DNA of 64,000 nt. It comes from Leptoclinus maculatus. Lineage: Eukaryota > Chordata > Actinopteri > Perciformes > Stichaeidae. The stretch covers positions 18,023,843-18,087,842 of the forward strand of contig JAVDOI010000009.1 in NCBI GenBank assembly GCA_032191485.1. Direction: 5' to 3'. Under the pieces are notes generated by a model. The model did no database searches. It was given only the letters and a program-made list of their open reading frames with translations, and was not told the origin of the DNA. The position numbers were made by a program, and so were the translations under genes. Each line of letters begins with the position of its first letter. Positions within the stretch are counted from its first letter, which is position 1. Below are positions 32,696 through 45,596 of the stretch, piece by piece.

Positions 32696-34000
32696 CAGGG
32701 GTCGGCAACCCGGCAATGCGGCTCTTCAACCCCTCTGTTGCGGACAAACAAAAACGATCTCCGTCCTCGGGCATTTCAGCATTGTTTTCGAGATGATCTC
32801 CGTCCAGACTAAAACACCTGAAAACGAATATCACGTGACTATTCACACACTGGGCGTGCGGGTAGTAATAAAGTAGTCTTTAAGAATTAAAGGTCGTGTT
32901 TGATACTTTAGATCTTCCTCTATAAACTCAAACAGACACATTTCGTGGAAAGTTTTAGAAGTTTTATTTTTTAGACTTAGTTACAATGCTGCGGGTCTTG
33001 CTCTCTCTCTCACACATCAAATTTACTTTAAAATTAACACTTACACCTAAAAGTTTACTTTTACTTTTATGGGTCCATAAATGTGGTCAACACACGTCTC
33101 TCACTCGTTCCCTTTCGGTTTCGTTGTTGTCTGTTCTCACTCATAGCTCTGCTGGTGGCTGAAGCCTCTGTCCTACTGGAGAGCAATTACTGCTTTTGTT
33201 CCTTTACATTTTATCTGCGGACTTCACAATAGTTGTGCAGAACAAAATAAGCATTAATAAGAAAAGGAAAGTCCTCCGTTTTTTGTCCATCGTCCTCAAA
33301 GCCGCTAACCGTGACTTCAGATGTCCGCTCCGTAGGTCTGATAACGCCGCTGGACACACCCCTCGCTTATCACTCCAATAACAGCTGCTTCCTCTGCAAA
33401 AATTCAGACTTTAACTGAACAACAGCTGCTAGTAAAGACAACGAGGGCAGCAACACCTGTAATCAGTTGTCCATGTTGAATTAACCTGGTAGTCGATCGG
33501 TAATCAAGGCTGTTGTTGGTTGTGAATTTCCGGGTAAGGGAAATTCACAACCCTTCCCTGATTCGTGTGACGAATCAGCGAAGGACACGTCGTGACTGCT
33601 AAGAACCAATCAAGTAGTGAACACATGATCGTTTCCAAATGTATGCGTTTACGCCGTCCACATGACAAAGCAACCCCGGAGTTTTCAAACTTATCCGTCC
33701 TCGGGAGCATTTTCAAGCTCATCCATTTTCGGTGCTTTGAAAACTCCGGCGTAGTGTAAAACGTAGCAAAACATATGCATTTTCAAATGGAAACGTAGTC
33801 GTGTGGACATGAGGCTTTGACAAAAAATAACATGTAAATAAATAACGGTTGTTTTTATTTTATTTTTTGCACAGTGGACAATCTTTCAAAGGGAACACCT
33901 CTTATCTTGGAGTTTGAGGTGATACTGTCACTGAAAATAACAATAAAATGTCAAGAATTGTCTTTATTCTTGTTCTATAATTTCATAAATACAACAAAGT
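32696..34000. mobile_element. hAT-like MITE interrupted by a second element
   Basis: CAGGGGTCGGCAACC at 32696 is a hAT-type end followed by GCGGCTCTTCAACCCCTCTG. The normal continuation of this kind of element (CTTTGACAAAAAATAACATG) appears only at about 33813. The roughly 1.07 kb between 32744 and 33812 is therefore likely a nested insertion. The inner part has CCGTCCTCGGG and TTTTCAAA/GAAAACG words at both sides. Outer and inner right boundaries were not fixed. Confidence 0.45.
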
Positions 34001-34009
34001 ATAGTTTTT

Positions 34010-34017
34010 CTATATAT

Positions 34018-34085
<68 letters not shown>
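34010..34085. repeat. (TA)n microsatellite
   Basis: A long TA tract with small interruptions; it creates spurious Tyr/Ile-rich frames on both strands. Confidence 0.95.
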
Positions 34086-34090
<5 letters not shown>

Positions 34091-34399
34091 ATATATGCAG
34101 CGTGTGGGAGAAGTATAGATAAACAAAAGCAAGACTGTTCCGTATCGCCCGTATCCTGTGCGCATGGCCGAACTGAGTGCGACAGTACGGCGGATCTGCC
34201 GACCTGAGGGTGGATCCGCCCCGGAGTCGACTGCTATCTGGGAAGCTAACAAATTCTACAGCGAAGTGGAAATCCACAAACTGCAGCCGATTAGTATTGT
34301 GGAATATGTCGGTCTGAGGAACGTTCTCAAGGTGCGTTCGCGTTTGGTGTGAACGCACATTTAGGATCGCAACGAATGACGGCACGTATGAGCCTCCCT

Positions 34400-35500
34400 C
34401 AAGACCAGTGGCGGGCCGTGCATTTTATACCCAGGCCTTCACTGCTGTCATGCAGCTGAAATACCACCATATAACCACATGATGGCGCCACATCCATTAT
34501 TCGTTTCTAAGGCTGTAACTATGTACGTATTATTATTAAACCGTTAGGTACAAGGCTTACAATACGTTTGAATAATGCTAGTGCATTTGGAAAATGCAGA
34601 AGCTTAAATTCAGGAAAATATAATGTTTTCTGTGCTCATGTAGGACAGTGGTTCTCAGCTGGTCTGGCTGTGGGACCCACCATCATCCCTTAATGACAAG
34701 CACCGTCTTTTACTTTCACAACCCAAACATTAAACGTACTGCTCTGCAATATCTTTCCTCGTCTCAGCCCCCTGTGTCACGGTGTGTGGTACTCGACTGA
34801 GGAAGCTTGTCAGAATGCCCATATTTGATTGGCTGAGCTGCATCACGTGTGATTCACAACGCGACTAAGCCTCTGCTGTTAAGTTTCGTTTCACGATAGT
34901 CACGTGCTCACCCACTGACCAATCGCTGCACTAATAGTGACGTAGCTGTGGGCCGGCTAGTATGGGGATAGCGGGCTCTGACACGTCAAAGAATACGCCC
35001 AACATGTCAAACTAAAGATCTGATTGGTTGAACACTATGACAATCAACAATATCGTCCCCATTCACTTAAACTGCACATGGAGGCACTTGTGAGTCTGCA
35101 GGCCTCGGGCCTCTCTTCTTACCTAGAGACACAGAGGTGAAATCTGATTGGATAAAAGCTCTACTTAAAACAAGCTGCACTGGAAGCAGAGCAACAGAGG
35201 AAGACAGTAGCTGTGCAATGAGAAAATAAGATAATGGGAAAAATATTTTTATAAATTATAATACATAACTTTTTTTTTTTTTGTGATTCTGTTTATGCCA
35301 GCAGAGAACTCTTTGCAGGTTACTGCTCTGCCTGAGAAGACTATAAGCATATGTCAAACTATTACGAATGTCGAACTATCTTTTTAAAGAGAAAGTACAA
35401 CCAGCATTTTGACATGATACGCTTGGGCAGTAGCCCACGGCTTCTTGGTATTGCGAGCACTCTTTAGCTTTCAACTAGCTCCAATATAAACCCACCTACA
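34400..35500. other. Degraded hAT-type ends, no gene
   Basis: CAGTGGCGGGCCGTGC near 34409 and CAGTGGTTCTCAGCTGGTC near 34646 look like left ends of hAT-family MITEs. Partners were not found. Otherwise this is unannotatable. Confidence 0.35.
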
Positions 35501-35737
35501 TCAGCATTAGAAGCAGTGGCGGCTGGTGGAAAATGTTCTTGGTAGGGCTGTGCCACATCCAATCAATTTCAGCAAACATCCCAGAATGATTTAATGCAAA
35601 CAAATTAAGGTATCAAACGCGCATTACTACTTTGCAGTTAAATATTTAACATTTATTCCAACACGAAAAAAAGCAGTAAATAACACTTTCACAAACACGT
35701 CAGGACATCTTATTTTAGTCACCCTCACAGGGAGTTC

Positions 35738-35885
35738 AGTATAATATAATATATATAACATATAATAATATTCTGTATAATATAATAATATATATATATA
35801 TATCATATAATATTCTGTATAATATAATAATATATATATCATATAATATTCTGTATAATATAATAATATATATGTCATATTCTGT
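35738..35885. repeat. AT-rich minisatellite
   Basis: About three to four copies of a unit containing ATAATATTCTGTATAATATA; it gives a Tyr/Ile-rich spurious frame. Confidence 0.85.
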
Positions 35886-36426
35886 CCCCGTTGTTTTAAA
35901 AAGATAAATAAGTTATTATCATGACGTCATCCAGCTAGTCAAACCTGTCTGGTGTACAGCTAGTAGAGAAGCTTCATGTACTGCTTCTCTTTCCTGCTAG
36001 TCTGCTGTCTGATTGTGAGGTCAGGCTGATCTGGGATCAGCTCTTTCAGTAGTTTCTCCTCTCAGTTCTCCTCTCAAACGGGTCTTGGAGGAGTAGTGCT
36101 CGCGCTGGCGCTCTCCTGACGAGAACGCGCAGCTTGGGGCAGGAAAAAAACTGCCCCAAGCTGAATCTATTTGAGGACGCTGATTGGCTGAATTGTATGT
36201 CACTCATTTATATCTTTACTCAGCATTGGCTAAACTGCTTTATAGACCCGCCTCTTTGGGGCAGTTTTTCCAGCGCCCCAGCCAGCTGAGACGTGCACAC
36301 ACAGAGAGGAAGAGCAGACAGGCAGAGAGGACAAGCAGGAAAAGCATATATTTACCGCAGATATCATATTTTACACATATTACTGGGTGATTCCATGTTT
36401 CAAAAACACAAATATTGACAATTTGT

Positions 36427-36500
36427 ATAGTTTATTTTTATTTTAAATTTTATTTTTATTTATATTTTTATTTTTATTTTTATTTTTATTTTTATTTTTT
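36427..36500. repeat. (TTTTTA)n simple repeat
   Basis: Imperfect TTTTTA hexamer run near the right end of the hAT MITE. Confidence 0.9.
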
Positions 36501-36700
36501 GTAGCTCTAGGGGGGGCGGCGCCCTAGCGCCCTCTATGGACCAGCCGCCACTGATTAGAAGCTAAGAGTAACGTATAATGAAGAGTGAGAATTTCTCTAA
36601 GGGAGGTCAGGAGGGGTGGTGGATGAGTCAAACAAACACAGGACTTTTACTCACGGGACCGGCGTTCGTGTCCTGTGTGAAGCCAAACGCTATATTGTAT

Positions 36701-36820
36701 GGGGCGACTGTGGCTAAGTGGTGGTCCTTCAATCAGACGATCGGCGGTTTGATCCCTGGCTCCGCTAGTCGCATGTCGATGTGTCTTTGAGCAAGACACT
36801 TAACCCCAAAATGCCTAAAC
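36701..36820 (+). mobile_element. tRNA-derived SINE
   Basis: GGGGCGACTGTGGCTAAGTGG is a box A-like start (last base split off: GGGGCGACTGTGGCTAAGTG). Box B is GGTTTGATCCC. The body word is TGAGCAAGACACTTAACCCC. It is the same family as the copy at 55750 and the 3' end is truncated. Confidence 0.7.
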
Positions 36821-37821
36821 CTAACTGCCACCATTTCACAACTCTAACTGTCTGTGTCAACGCTAACCGCGACTGGTTCATAATGTTAACCACACGTGAA
36901 CATGCGTCAAGATACTATGCAAAAGGCTGAAAAATATGACTGGTCGAGATTAGATCACACTGAACACTGATGGATTGAAGTGGTATGGCAAGTGTGGTGT
37001 AGTCAATAACATTGTCATTAGTGAGGAAGGTGGAGAAGGTTAGTAGCGTGACTTGAAAGGGTGGTGGCTTTAAACAAGCAACTAAAGGGTGAAGATGGGT
37101 GCTGTCTCACTGAAAAATTTGGTTTTATTTACTTTCCATTATTTATTGTAATGTATTCATATGTCACTGCTTTTTGCTAGCATTCCCCTCCGTCCAGTCA
37201 TTCATGTTATTTGCACATGTTGATATATTGAGCCACAGTTGGAGAAAAACTCAAAATCTTAAAATCTGTGTTACAAAACATTCGGGATACAAGTCAAAGC
37301 GTATCCATGCTGTTTCCAAAGTCAGCTTGTGCAGCTGAATATAAATGTGTAAATCTATAGTCTCTCCTGATCTGACTTACGTTCTACTGTTCTGTAATAA
37401 AGTGTAAAAAAAATCCAACCGTGCAGTAATATTGTCAATGGAAACCAACTTTAACCGTTTTTTCCACATTCAGCTTGCACTGCCGTGTTGCACTGTACCT
37501 CTGTCCTCCACCTGACATGCAAGTTATCGGTAACCTGCACCAAGGGTTAGAGTATGTGTTCAGGATTCTAAGAGCCCTGTAAAATACATTGTATCAGTGA
37601 AAGGGAGCGACAGGGGCCCAAGATGAATTCAAGCCACAGTATAATGAGGCTAAGACTTCCCCGGTGAATAAAGACAAATGGCTTTTGTTTGTCCCAGCTT
37701 TGCTATTTTTAATTGATAACTTCAATAATTCCTTTTCATGTCCGAGTCTCATCTGCCACAGCCAGAGAAAACTGAAAAAGTGGAATAAACTGTAATGAAG
37801 TGACAGGGTATTTTCATACTC
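36821..37821. other. No gene seen
   Basis: Intergenic, AT-rich, no exon, RNA gene or repeat end recognised. Confidence 0.5.
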
Positions 37822-38800
37822 CAGGGGTGTCCAAACTTTTTTCACTGAGGGCCACATCCAGAAAAATATACGAAGGGCTGGGCCACTCACTAGAGGTCCG
37901 ATATATCGCCTCACCCCTAGTGTGTTAAAGTGAGCAAAATCAATCAAATGTGGTTTTCAATGTGCTTTTGTTCAGATTTAACAGAGAAAATGTTTGCTCA
38001 CATATGTATGTTGAGCCGAACAGACTCATCATTCAAGAAGAAGGGAGTTGAGAACAGCTCGATGTCTTTCTCAATGAGAGAAAAATATTGAAAGCGCTGA
38101 CTGAGTTCTGTCATGAGAGACGTTATCACGGACACATATTTCCCCTTTTCAGCAGAAAGGTTGGCCTTTAAAAGCACATTTGACTTCGGACTGTGTGGGG
38201 AAGTGCGCAGCATTGAAGTTACGTAGTTGTGCCCTCGTGCTCGAATTATGTTGACAGTTTTCACAACAGTGTTCATCGCCAAGCTGGACTGTCTTGGCAC
38301 AGAGGGCTTCTTGGTGGATGATACGGTGCAACAGCCTCACCTCCGCTCTCTTGCACCTTGGCGCACACCATAGAGGCCATTCCTTTGCGCTCGCCTTTCA
38401 TAGGTGGAGTCCTATCTGTTATAACTCCACACAGCTTGTCCCATTCAGTCCCATCTTGTCAATTGCATCTGACACAGCTTCAAACATGTCCTGACCCGTT
38501 GTTGTGCTCTTTAGACTCCTAAGATCAAGCGGCTCCTCTATAATGCAAAAATTAACGTCAACTCCCCGCAAAAAAATGAACAGCTGTGCGGTGTCTGTAG
38601 CATCTGTGCTCTCATCACATGCAATGGAGTAAAAATCAAAAGCACAAGCTTTATCTGACACTTGATGTTTTAGGTTAGCTGACGAGTCTTCGATTCGCCG
38701 CACAACAGTCAGATAATCAGACAGGTTTAAACAAGCTAACTCTTTAGCAAGATTATTTAAACCCAACTCAAAATGTTGGCATTGTAGGTTTCTGTTCACT
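37822..38800 (-). mobile_element. hAT (Charlie/GTF2IRD2-like) fragment with broken transposase
   Basis: The plus-strand end at 37822 reads CAGGGGTGTCCAAAC, the classic end of Charlie-type hAT elements. Minus-strand translations carry a GTF2IRD2/FAM200-like transposase in pieces. They include FYSIACDESTDATDTAQLFI, FLRGVDVNFCIIEEPLDL, HRIIHQEALCAKTVQLGD, VVKTVNIIRARGHN, and near the end IELFSTPFFLNDESVRLN. Frame changes near 38420 and 38250, loss of the N-terminal finger region and a missing second end show that it is a dead fragment. Flanking duplications were not found. Confidence 0.75.
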
Positions 38801-41800
38801 TAGCAATATTCTTATGCACCTGCCCTTCATCTTGGTAATGCTAAAAATAGGGAGAATAGCTAAAGACACATGTTCATTTTGACCTCTTTTGTTATTTAGA
38901 CAGTGTCACTGTATGTTATGTGAGAGCTGACATAATGGCACAGTGTTTTGGTTGCAGCTTTTGGTCTATGAGTGGAGGAGGAGCAGGAAGACAGCTTCTA
39001 TACTGTAGATTGGTGCTGGGGCTTTGAGTCGTCAGACGAGCATCATCTTCTTTGCACCCTTCAGTTCACAGAAATGTCATGACCCAGAGAACAAATGCGT
39101 TGATGTACAAAAATACATTTATTTGAAACAATTTCAAAATGACAGTTTCCTTACCATAGAAATATTGAAATAAAGATGAAACAGAACATTACTAATGATG
39201 CATGCATTGTAGATTTTTGTGCACTGAAGAGCATTGCTATGCCTTCTGAAATATGACCAAAGCAAGAATCTCTTTCAATTTTCAAGTATGGATCCCCACG
39301 AAAATCTGGTTCTTACAGTATAATGAGGCAGCAATTTCCAGTGATCAAAGTGGTGATTGAATGAACAATGAGGAAATCACCCAACATGTATGAATTTATT
39401 TTACTGGGGACAGTTCCAATAATTCTGAGCAGATGTGAAGTACAACATTTTTAATAGCTATTCCCCACTTTCTTTTCAGACTTTTACAGAGTTCCAAATT
39501 CTTGCCCAGCTACAGCTGCTACAAAGCATTAAGGCCTGGCTATGAACCAGTCTAGTCCTCGTACAGTCTTTACAATATCAAAGGGTCCAAGAGGGGAAAA
39601 AAGAAGAAACAACAAGTATGATTTGAGTAGCACTAAGCACAAACTTTTTGATAGTTCTTTTACAGTTTCTCCAAATACCGTTTTGTTAATAAGAATCAGA
39701 ACAAAGTGAAAATCCAAAGACTTTGCTCATGACAGTTGAAAACAACAAACAAAGCTATAAAACAATCTTTCTTCAATGTGTATTCTGTCTGCAGTAACAA
39801 GGCTTGGCATGGCTGTTTGGTTTGAGATGAGAACTCTGTTTGAGGTAATGCATGTGTGATGTGACAGCCTATAACTTTGTGCAGTGTTCCCCTGTCCCTC
39901 TCGCTTCTCCTGCAAGTGCTGTTTACTTGAGCTGAGCATTGTGGGAAAGCTCTGCATGGAGCATCCTCTGCTCAGCTGTCCAGCTTCCTTTGATTATCAT
40001 CATGCTGGATACCAGGAGGCCGACGGGAGACAACCCGTGGCCACTCAGCTTTTGTAGTCCTGGAGAACACAGCGCTGATGGACAGTTGTATGCTGGGAAA
40101 CCGATACTCCCTCATTTCAAACTAACCTCAAAGCAGTGAGTCAAGTGTGGGCTTGTAAAAGAAGCCTGTTGGCACCAGGACGAGTGGATTCATTACCAGC
40201 AAGATGGTACTGTGTATAATCTGTTTGTACACTTACGGGAAAATTCAAAAAGGATTGCACGGCTTTTGAGGCCAATAAACCTGTGCAAAGAAGATAGAAA
40301 GAAAGCTTGTAATTCTCAAAGCACCTGCCGAGGGTGAAATGTTTCCCTAACTGTGCTGCCAAGCAAACAGCGTCTCGGTGCTTCTGTGATTTTTCAATGA
40401 AGTAATATGCAAATTTATTTAGCATACAATCTGCCTCTTTCTAGTCAAATGAGATTTATTGCAGAAAAAGTCCAATTCAATAAAATCAGCGCTGATAGCC
40501 ACGTGCAGTTACACTGAAATGATTAATGCATTGAGGGGTGAATTCACAAAGAATGGATTGCGGCCGCTGACAGCACCATGGACAGTGCATTATTTGCAAC
40601 CACTATCTGCCCTGACTATAGGTCCGATTCACTAAAGATAGTGACCTAATCATATTGCTGCACAAATATAATTTGCATCTGATTGCAATCACCCACGTGG
40701 TGAAGTATAAATGGGCTTAAAGCCAATGCGTCAGTTGTGACGGGTGACAGTCTGAGCCAGGAATGCATCAAACTGTGCACATATACGCCTCTGCGCTGCA
40801 GAACACAGGTGGGTGATACGTCATTAATGAGAAAAATAATAATTACATTCTCTTATTTTAAGAGTTTTCTGAGACATTTGAGACAACTTTTGAGTTTGTT
40901 CAATACATGCAGCGATCCCTAATTGTGTGGGACAGGTGTGTCATGAAAACTAAATAAATAAAGCTCCCCAATGTCATTATTAAAAACGAGATTAAATAAT
41001 TAATGAAGTTACGCTGCTGTGCCTCGTGCATAGATGCGCACAGCATCTCTCAATTTTTGCTGCCATGGGATCGCTGAAGGTAATTAATAAACTCAAAAGA
41101 TTTCTCAAAATTAGAGAATATAATTCATATTTTCCTCATTAATGTTGTATCATTTCCTCCACCCGTATATACTGTATGTGCTCTGCGGCGCAGAGGCGTA
41201 TATGTGCACGACGAAAGGAGAGAAGTTAAATGAGTCCAACCAGAGCCCAGTCTATATGGCCTCACAACCGACTCATTGGCCCCAGCAGATTAATACTTTG
41301 CCACATCGATAATTGGAATCAGACGCAAAAAAACAGGCTAATTGCACTAACCTGCAAAACTGTATTCGTTTCATTTGTGCTGTAATAACTTTACGTCAAT
41401 ATCTTAGTGACTCAGACCTTGAGTTGGGGCAGATAGAGGTTGTAAGTGACGGGCAATTTATGGTGATATCAGCGGCCACAATACTCTTTGTGTATTTTAT
41501 TAGATGTTTAAATGAATACAAATGTTACAGTCTTCATATTTAGAGACAATATTCAAGTTTTAGTTTATTTTTATTTTCAAATGAACGGAAATAGCTATCA
41601 GATGTAAAGAGTCCTCAAGCTGCATGGAGCAGACGCCCTGAAACCCTGTGCAGGACCGAGTGAGAATCACTGCACTGATGGGTTCATTCCAACTCACCGT
41701 TATAGCCATGTATGGACAAAATAATGAGCTATTTTTGATATTCTATATTCAATATAACATGAGCAATGGTAAAATATTTATACTCTGTAGGCTTTCCGAG

Positions 41801-43006
41801 AAATGGATTTCAAAAGCAGTAGGTGTAACCTTAAACAAGTGCAAGTAACCTGTATTCATAAATAACTAAACGATTCATATTTGTATTAAGATTGGTATTT
41901 TGCCAAACAGAAACTGAATTAAAAATAGAACGAGCTATCAGAAGCCAAACCTGTACCTACTGCTATTTTAGAGGTTGTACACATAACCGTTATTATCACC
42001 AGTTATTTTTGGGAATGAATGTCATCATGGTTCTCCCATCACTTGAATATTGTGAATTTGATCAGAGGTAGCCACAATACATATTTATAATAACTGATAC
42101 AGCTTTTGCTCTGGGGCCAAATCAGAACTACCAGAGCCAATGGAAAGTACCGTTTGTTTCAGGGTTAGGGTTAAAAACTGTCATCTGTGTAAAAATGTCT
42201 GAATATCTATTGTATATTCCTAATGCAAATATAAATATATTGAATATGTTGATCTTATGCATTTCACTCTCAAGGAAATGGTGGGAAGTTGAATATGTTT
42301 TATGCCAACACAGTTCTACCTGCATTAACATACAAACCCGTTTCTACTGGATACATATCGCCCAACAGTAACTGAGGAAAATGAGTCCATCTGGCTCTTC
42401 TGATGAATGATTAGAAAATAACTATTTACAACACTTGCTTATCTACAACACAGAAATTGTGTCCTCAATAAGAACATGCACGAGTCAAGGACCTTTTTTG
42501 ACTTTTTAACACACTTTAAAAAACAACAACAGACCATTGTCAGATCCTCTGTCGTCGCCATGGTACTCAGACTACGAGCATATAGAAAGTAATAATATAT
42601 ACATTTAACAGAACAGATGATAATATTGTACATTTCGATAATATTCCCTGTTTGATTGAAGACTCAGACATTATAGTCTTTATATAGGCAGAAATGACTT
42701 TCAAAGCAAACTCCTTCGGAAATGTACATAACTCTTCATAGGTTGTGATGAAAGATATTTCAGTCGTTATGTAGCTTACATCCACAACACTGTATACATT
42801 GTTTGCCAGTAATTACAATGATCTCATTGAGTAACTTGACATTTGCTGCTCGGATGTTGTTGAACGAGGCATCCGTGCACGTCTGTATAAATGAGGTCCC
42901 TTAGAAAACTATTAACATCAGCTGTGTTGAGAATTACAAAACAGAAAAAGAGAACCCCCCCCGACACTGTAATACTTTGCTCTGTACATAAACTGCTGCT
43001 CCGGCT
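38801..43006. other. Downstream region of sorcs3, no further gene
   Basis: This may include a long 3' untranslated region of sorcs3 on the minus strand. Several TTTATT words (AATAAA on the minus strand) occur, for example near 41564, but I cannot choose the real polyA site. A repeat copy at 40537-40748 is shared with 47578-47812, and an inverted pair lies at 40773-40803 and 41178-41210. No exon is recognised. Confidence 0.45.
40537..40748. repeat. Dispersed repeat, copy 1 (shared with 47578-47812)
   Basis: It shares in the same order GAATTCACAAAGAATGGATT, GCCGCTGA.AGCA, GTCCGATT and GTGGTGAAGTATAAATG-like words with the 47.6-kb copy. It is probably a diverged MITE. Confidence 0.65.
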
Positions 43007-43065
43007 TTACACGCTAGTACAGTTTGGAATCTCCCTTGTGCTCTCGCAGGCATTTCCAACTCCTC
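43007..43065 (-). CDS. sorcs3: VPS10-domain receptor SORCS3-like, terminal coding exon
   Basis: After the acceptor CATGTCTGCTCAG the exon completes an Arg codon and reads GVGNACESTREIPNCTSV then TAA (stop 43009-43007). The end STREIPNCTSV is the conserved SORCS3 C-terminus and distinguishes it from the SORCS1 and SORCS2 tails I know. The last three residues, TSV, fit a class I PDZ-domain ligand, which would tether the receptor at synaptic or sorting scaffolds; that is inference. Phase joins cleanly to the previous exon (one base plus two). No polyA site was assigned. Confidence 0.85.
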
Positions 43066-45435
43066 CTGAGCAGACATGGATGAAAGCAAAGAAGAAAAAC
43101 AAGCCAAGAACAAAGACAGTTAGTTCTGTGTTGGCACTGTGACGCCCCTAACATGAATACCTTCTTTGACATTGACACCTCGTGTTAATTACTTAAATGT
43201 TCTTTTATCAAAGGCTGTGAGGCTGTGAAATAGCATAGAAGTACAGAAGTGGGCCATTACTAAAATGTGCCTTTTTATTATGACACCTTTTAAAAGCTTT
43301 TACACACCAGGGTCATGACGGATGTATGAAACAATATGAAATAGTGAAATACTTGCCTGCGGATATTATATGTCTATGGCTTTTATTGTGAAAGGTTAAG
43401 AATAGGATGAGTGGATCTGGTCTTGTCAAAGTTAAAAGGAGTAATAAAGTTTGCCGTCTCGGTTCATAATACAGAGCCTTCAATTTTCTTTCAATTTAAA
43501 TAAAGTTTGCAACTCAACCCGCGATTGGTTGATGCCTCATTTGGTGGTGCAACATTTTTTTTTCTGAAATTAATTTTGTTTGTCGAGTAATATTTGCATA
43601 TGACAAAAACAACAGTTGAAAAAAAATACTTTGACGTCCAAATGAATTACATTAAGAAAATGCCCCCAGTGTGTAAAGGCCTGTTGAACACACACAGACT
43701 TGCAGAAAGAATCACTTTTGAAATGTATTAACTATTTGAGACTGCTAATATTTATGGCTTAAATTAATGAACATAATCAATGCCACAGATTAACGGGGAA
43801 CTCCACTGATTTTACACATATGATGTCATTAGAGGTTGATGATATCATCAGGGTTGTATCGGCTTGGGTTTGGACACCATGGATTTGTAAGAAAGCGTGA
43901 CGAACTGGGTGTTGAATTTGAAAGTTGTGGCTTTTGCCAAGCAGGTACGGTCTAATGAAAGACATTGTTGAGATGCATTATGGGAAATGTAGTGCCTAGT
44001 GTAATAGGGACTAAATAGGGACTAAAAATAAGGATAGCTGATTAGGACCATTCCTTCCAAAATCTTTTCCCCTGACTTTTTGGAAGTGCAATATAAAAGC
44101 ACTGGAGTCCACCTTTAATGTATTGTTCCTACAAGGGCTACAAATAGTTATTGTTTTCATTATCAAATTATTTTCTTGATTTATCAATCAATTGTTTGGA
44201 CTATAAAATCTTAGAAAATACAGAGAAATGCTGGTTCCCAAGTTGACATCTAAATGTAAAAGCTCCATAGAACTAATGGTTAAAAACTCCATCGGGTACC
44301 TTTCATTTTTAAATATACTAATGTTACTGCAGAGTGTGGAACAGTTCAACACAAGCTTCTTTTCTACTGACATTTTTAAATCTTGTCTTTTTTTCCTTAA
44401 GCTTGTGAGAACTAATTTGTTAAATAATTCACACGATTGTTTCTTTTCTATTCACAGTTTTTCCAGTGTATGTTTTCAAATTATTATTAAAATTATATTC
44501 AGAGTACCGTATTTGTTTACCTTCTTAGTATAGCACTCCAGTCACCATTTATTATTACATTTGTCTATTCAGTATGAGCCACAACCTCCTGTACCATCAT
44601 CAGGTCAAGCTGCTGCAGGATTTCATAACTGGCTACTACTACGACTACTCTGTGGAGGATTACAGCTTGTATGCAAAACATAACAATGGAACTGAATGGA
44701 AATATTCAGCTGGAAATAAAGCAAAATACTGATAAACTTGGTGCTTGAGGGTTCACCACCGTGCAAGACCCGTTTCAGGAACTGCACTTGCCTGATGACC
44801 TGTACTGCTTTATGTTGGAAAAGTTGAACGCTCTGTGCATCATGTAAGGTCAGAGGAAGCAGCATTCGGTCAATTTACTAATGTTTCCTTCTTCGTTCTG
44901 GACTGAAATATTCTTTTTAAATAAGTCATATTTGGACCAAATAGTTAAGTGATTAAGGCCACGGTCTCTGTGCTCCTGCTGGCTTATTGAATCGTGAGGC
45001 CGCATGCTTAAAGATGTTGGTTTTATTAATTATTCATTGTTGTCAGTACTGCAAGCCTTGCTGGAATCTATCCTTCGCTACGTTTAAAACCCAACCAGGA
45101 CTGTCTCTACTATGCGGTTGCCTCTGCTTTCCTCCTCTCTTTACAATTAACAATGCTGGAAGGGGATTAAGGTGCCAACTCTCTGTTTAAAAAATAATGA
45201 ATATTCAATAGCTAAATTGATGCCTGGGGGGTGAATCTGCACACATTTATTTTTGCCTATTCTGACTTTAACTCTAAAACCATCTTCAAATTGAAAAGAA
45301 ACAAATGCCCTGTATGAGACCAGAGCAAAATCCCTTTCAAGGAACAGTCTTTACAAGGAACAGTAATGTCAGCCAGTAAACGTTTGATTGCACACATCAT
45401 TTCACCTATATACAGTATGATAGCTCTTCACTTAC
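43066..45435 (-). other. sorcs3 intron (2.37 kb)
   Basis: Bounded by GTAAGT at 45435 and TGCTCAG before 43065 on the minus strand. No nested gene is seen. Confidence 0.8.
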
Positions 45436-45596
45436 GTTTGACCCTGGCATCCAGTTCTTTCTCCATGAGTTCTTTGGATGTGGAGAACTCACTCAGAGTG
45501 ATTTTAGGCGTGCTGTCGCTCTGGCCCACCGAGCCAATCATCTCCTGCTCTTTCTCCTGGTTCACCTCAGCATATATGTTGATCCAAGGTATTTTT
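45436..45596 (-). CDS. sorcs3: SORCS3-like, cytoplasmic-tail exon
   Basis: This 161-base exon follows a ...AATCTTTAG acceptor and ends before GTAAGT. It reads KIPWINIYAEVNQEKEQEMI, GSVGQSDSTPKITLSEFSTS, KELMEKELDARVK. This is the cytosolic tail of the SORCS3 type, starting immediately after the membrane anchor, with the conserved KIPWINIYA and EKEQEMIGSV blocks. Tails of VPS10 receptors bind adaptors and retromer for endosome-Golgi sorting; the acidic and tyrosine-containing segments here could serve that role. Phase: one base completes Arg with the previous exon and one base passes to the last exon. Confidence 0.9.

Larger units (their letters stand above)
35514..36553. mobile_element. hAT-type MITE (CAGTGGCGGCTGGT ends) with 8-bp target duplication
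   Basis: The inverted ends are CAGTGGCGGCTGGT and complement. The direct repeat ATTAGAAG flanks exactly (35506-35513 and 36554-36561). It contains an AT-rich satellite-like patch (35738-35885) and a (TTTTTA)n tract (about 36427-36500). There is no transposase frame. Confidence 0.9.

Noticed and set aside
33874..34385. Tyr/Ile-rich open frames on both strands
   Set aside because: Produced by translating the (TA)n tract. The adjoining 64-codon frame at 34158-34352 has no splice context and ends in an inverted GTGCGTTC/GAACGCAC repeat, so a MITE end is more likely.
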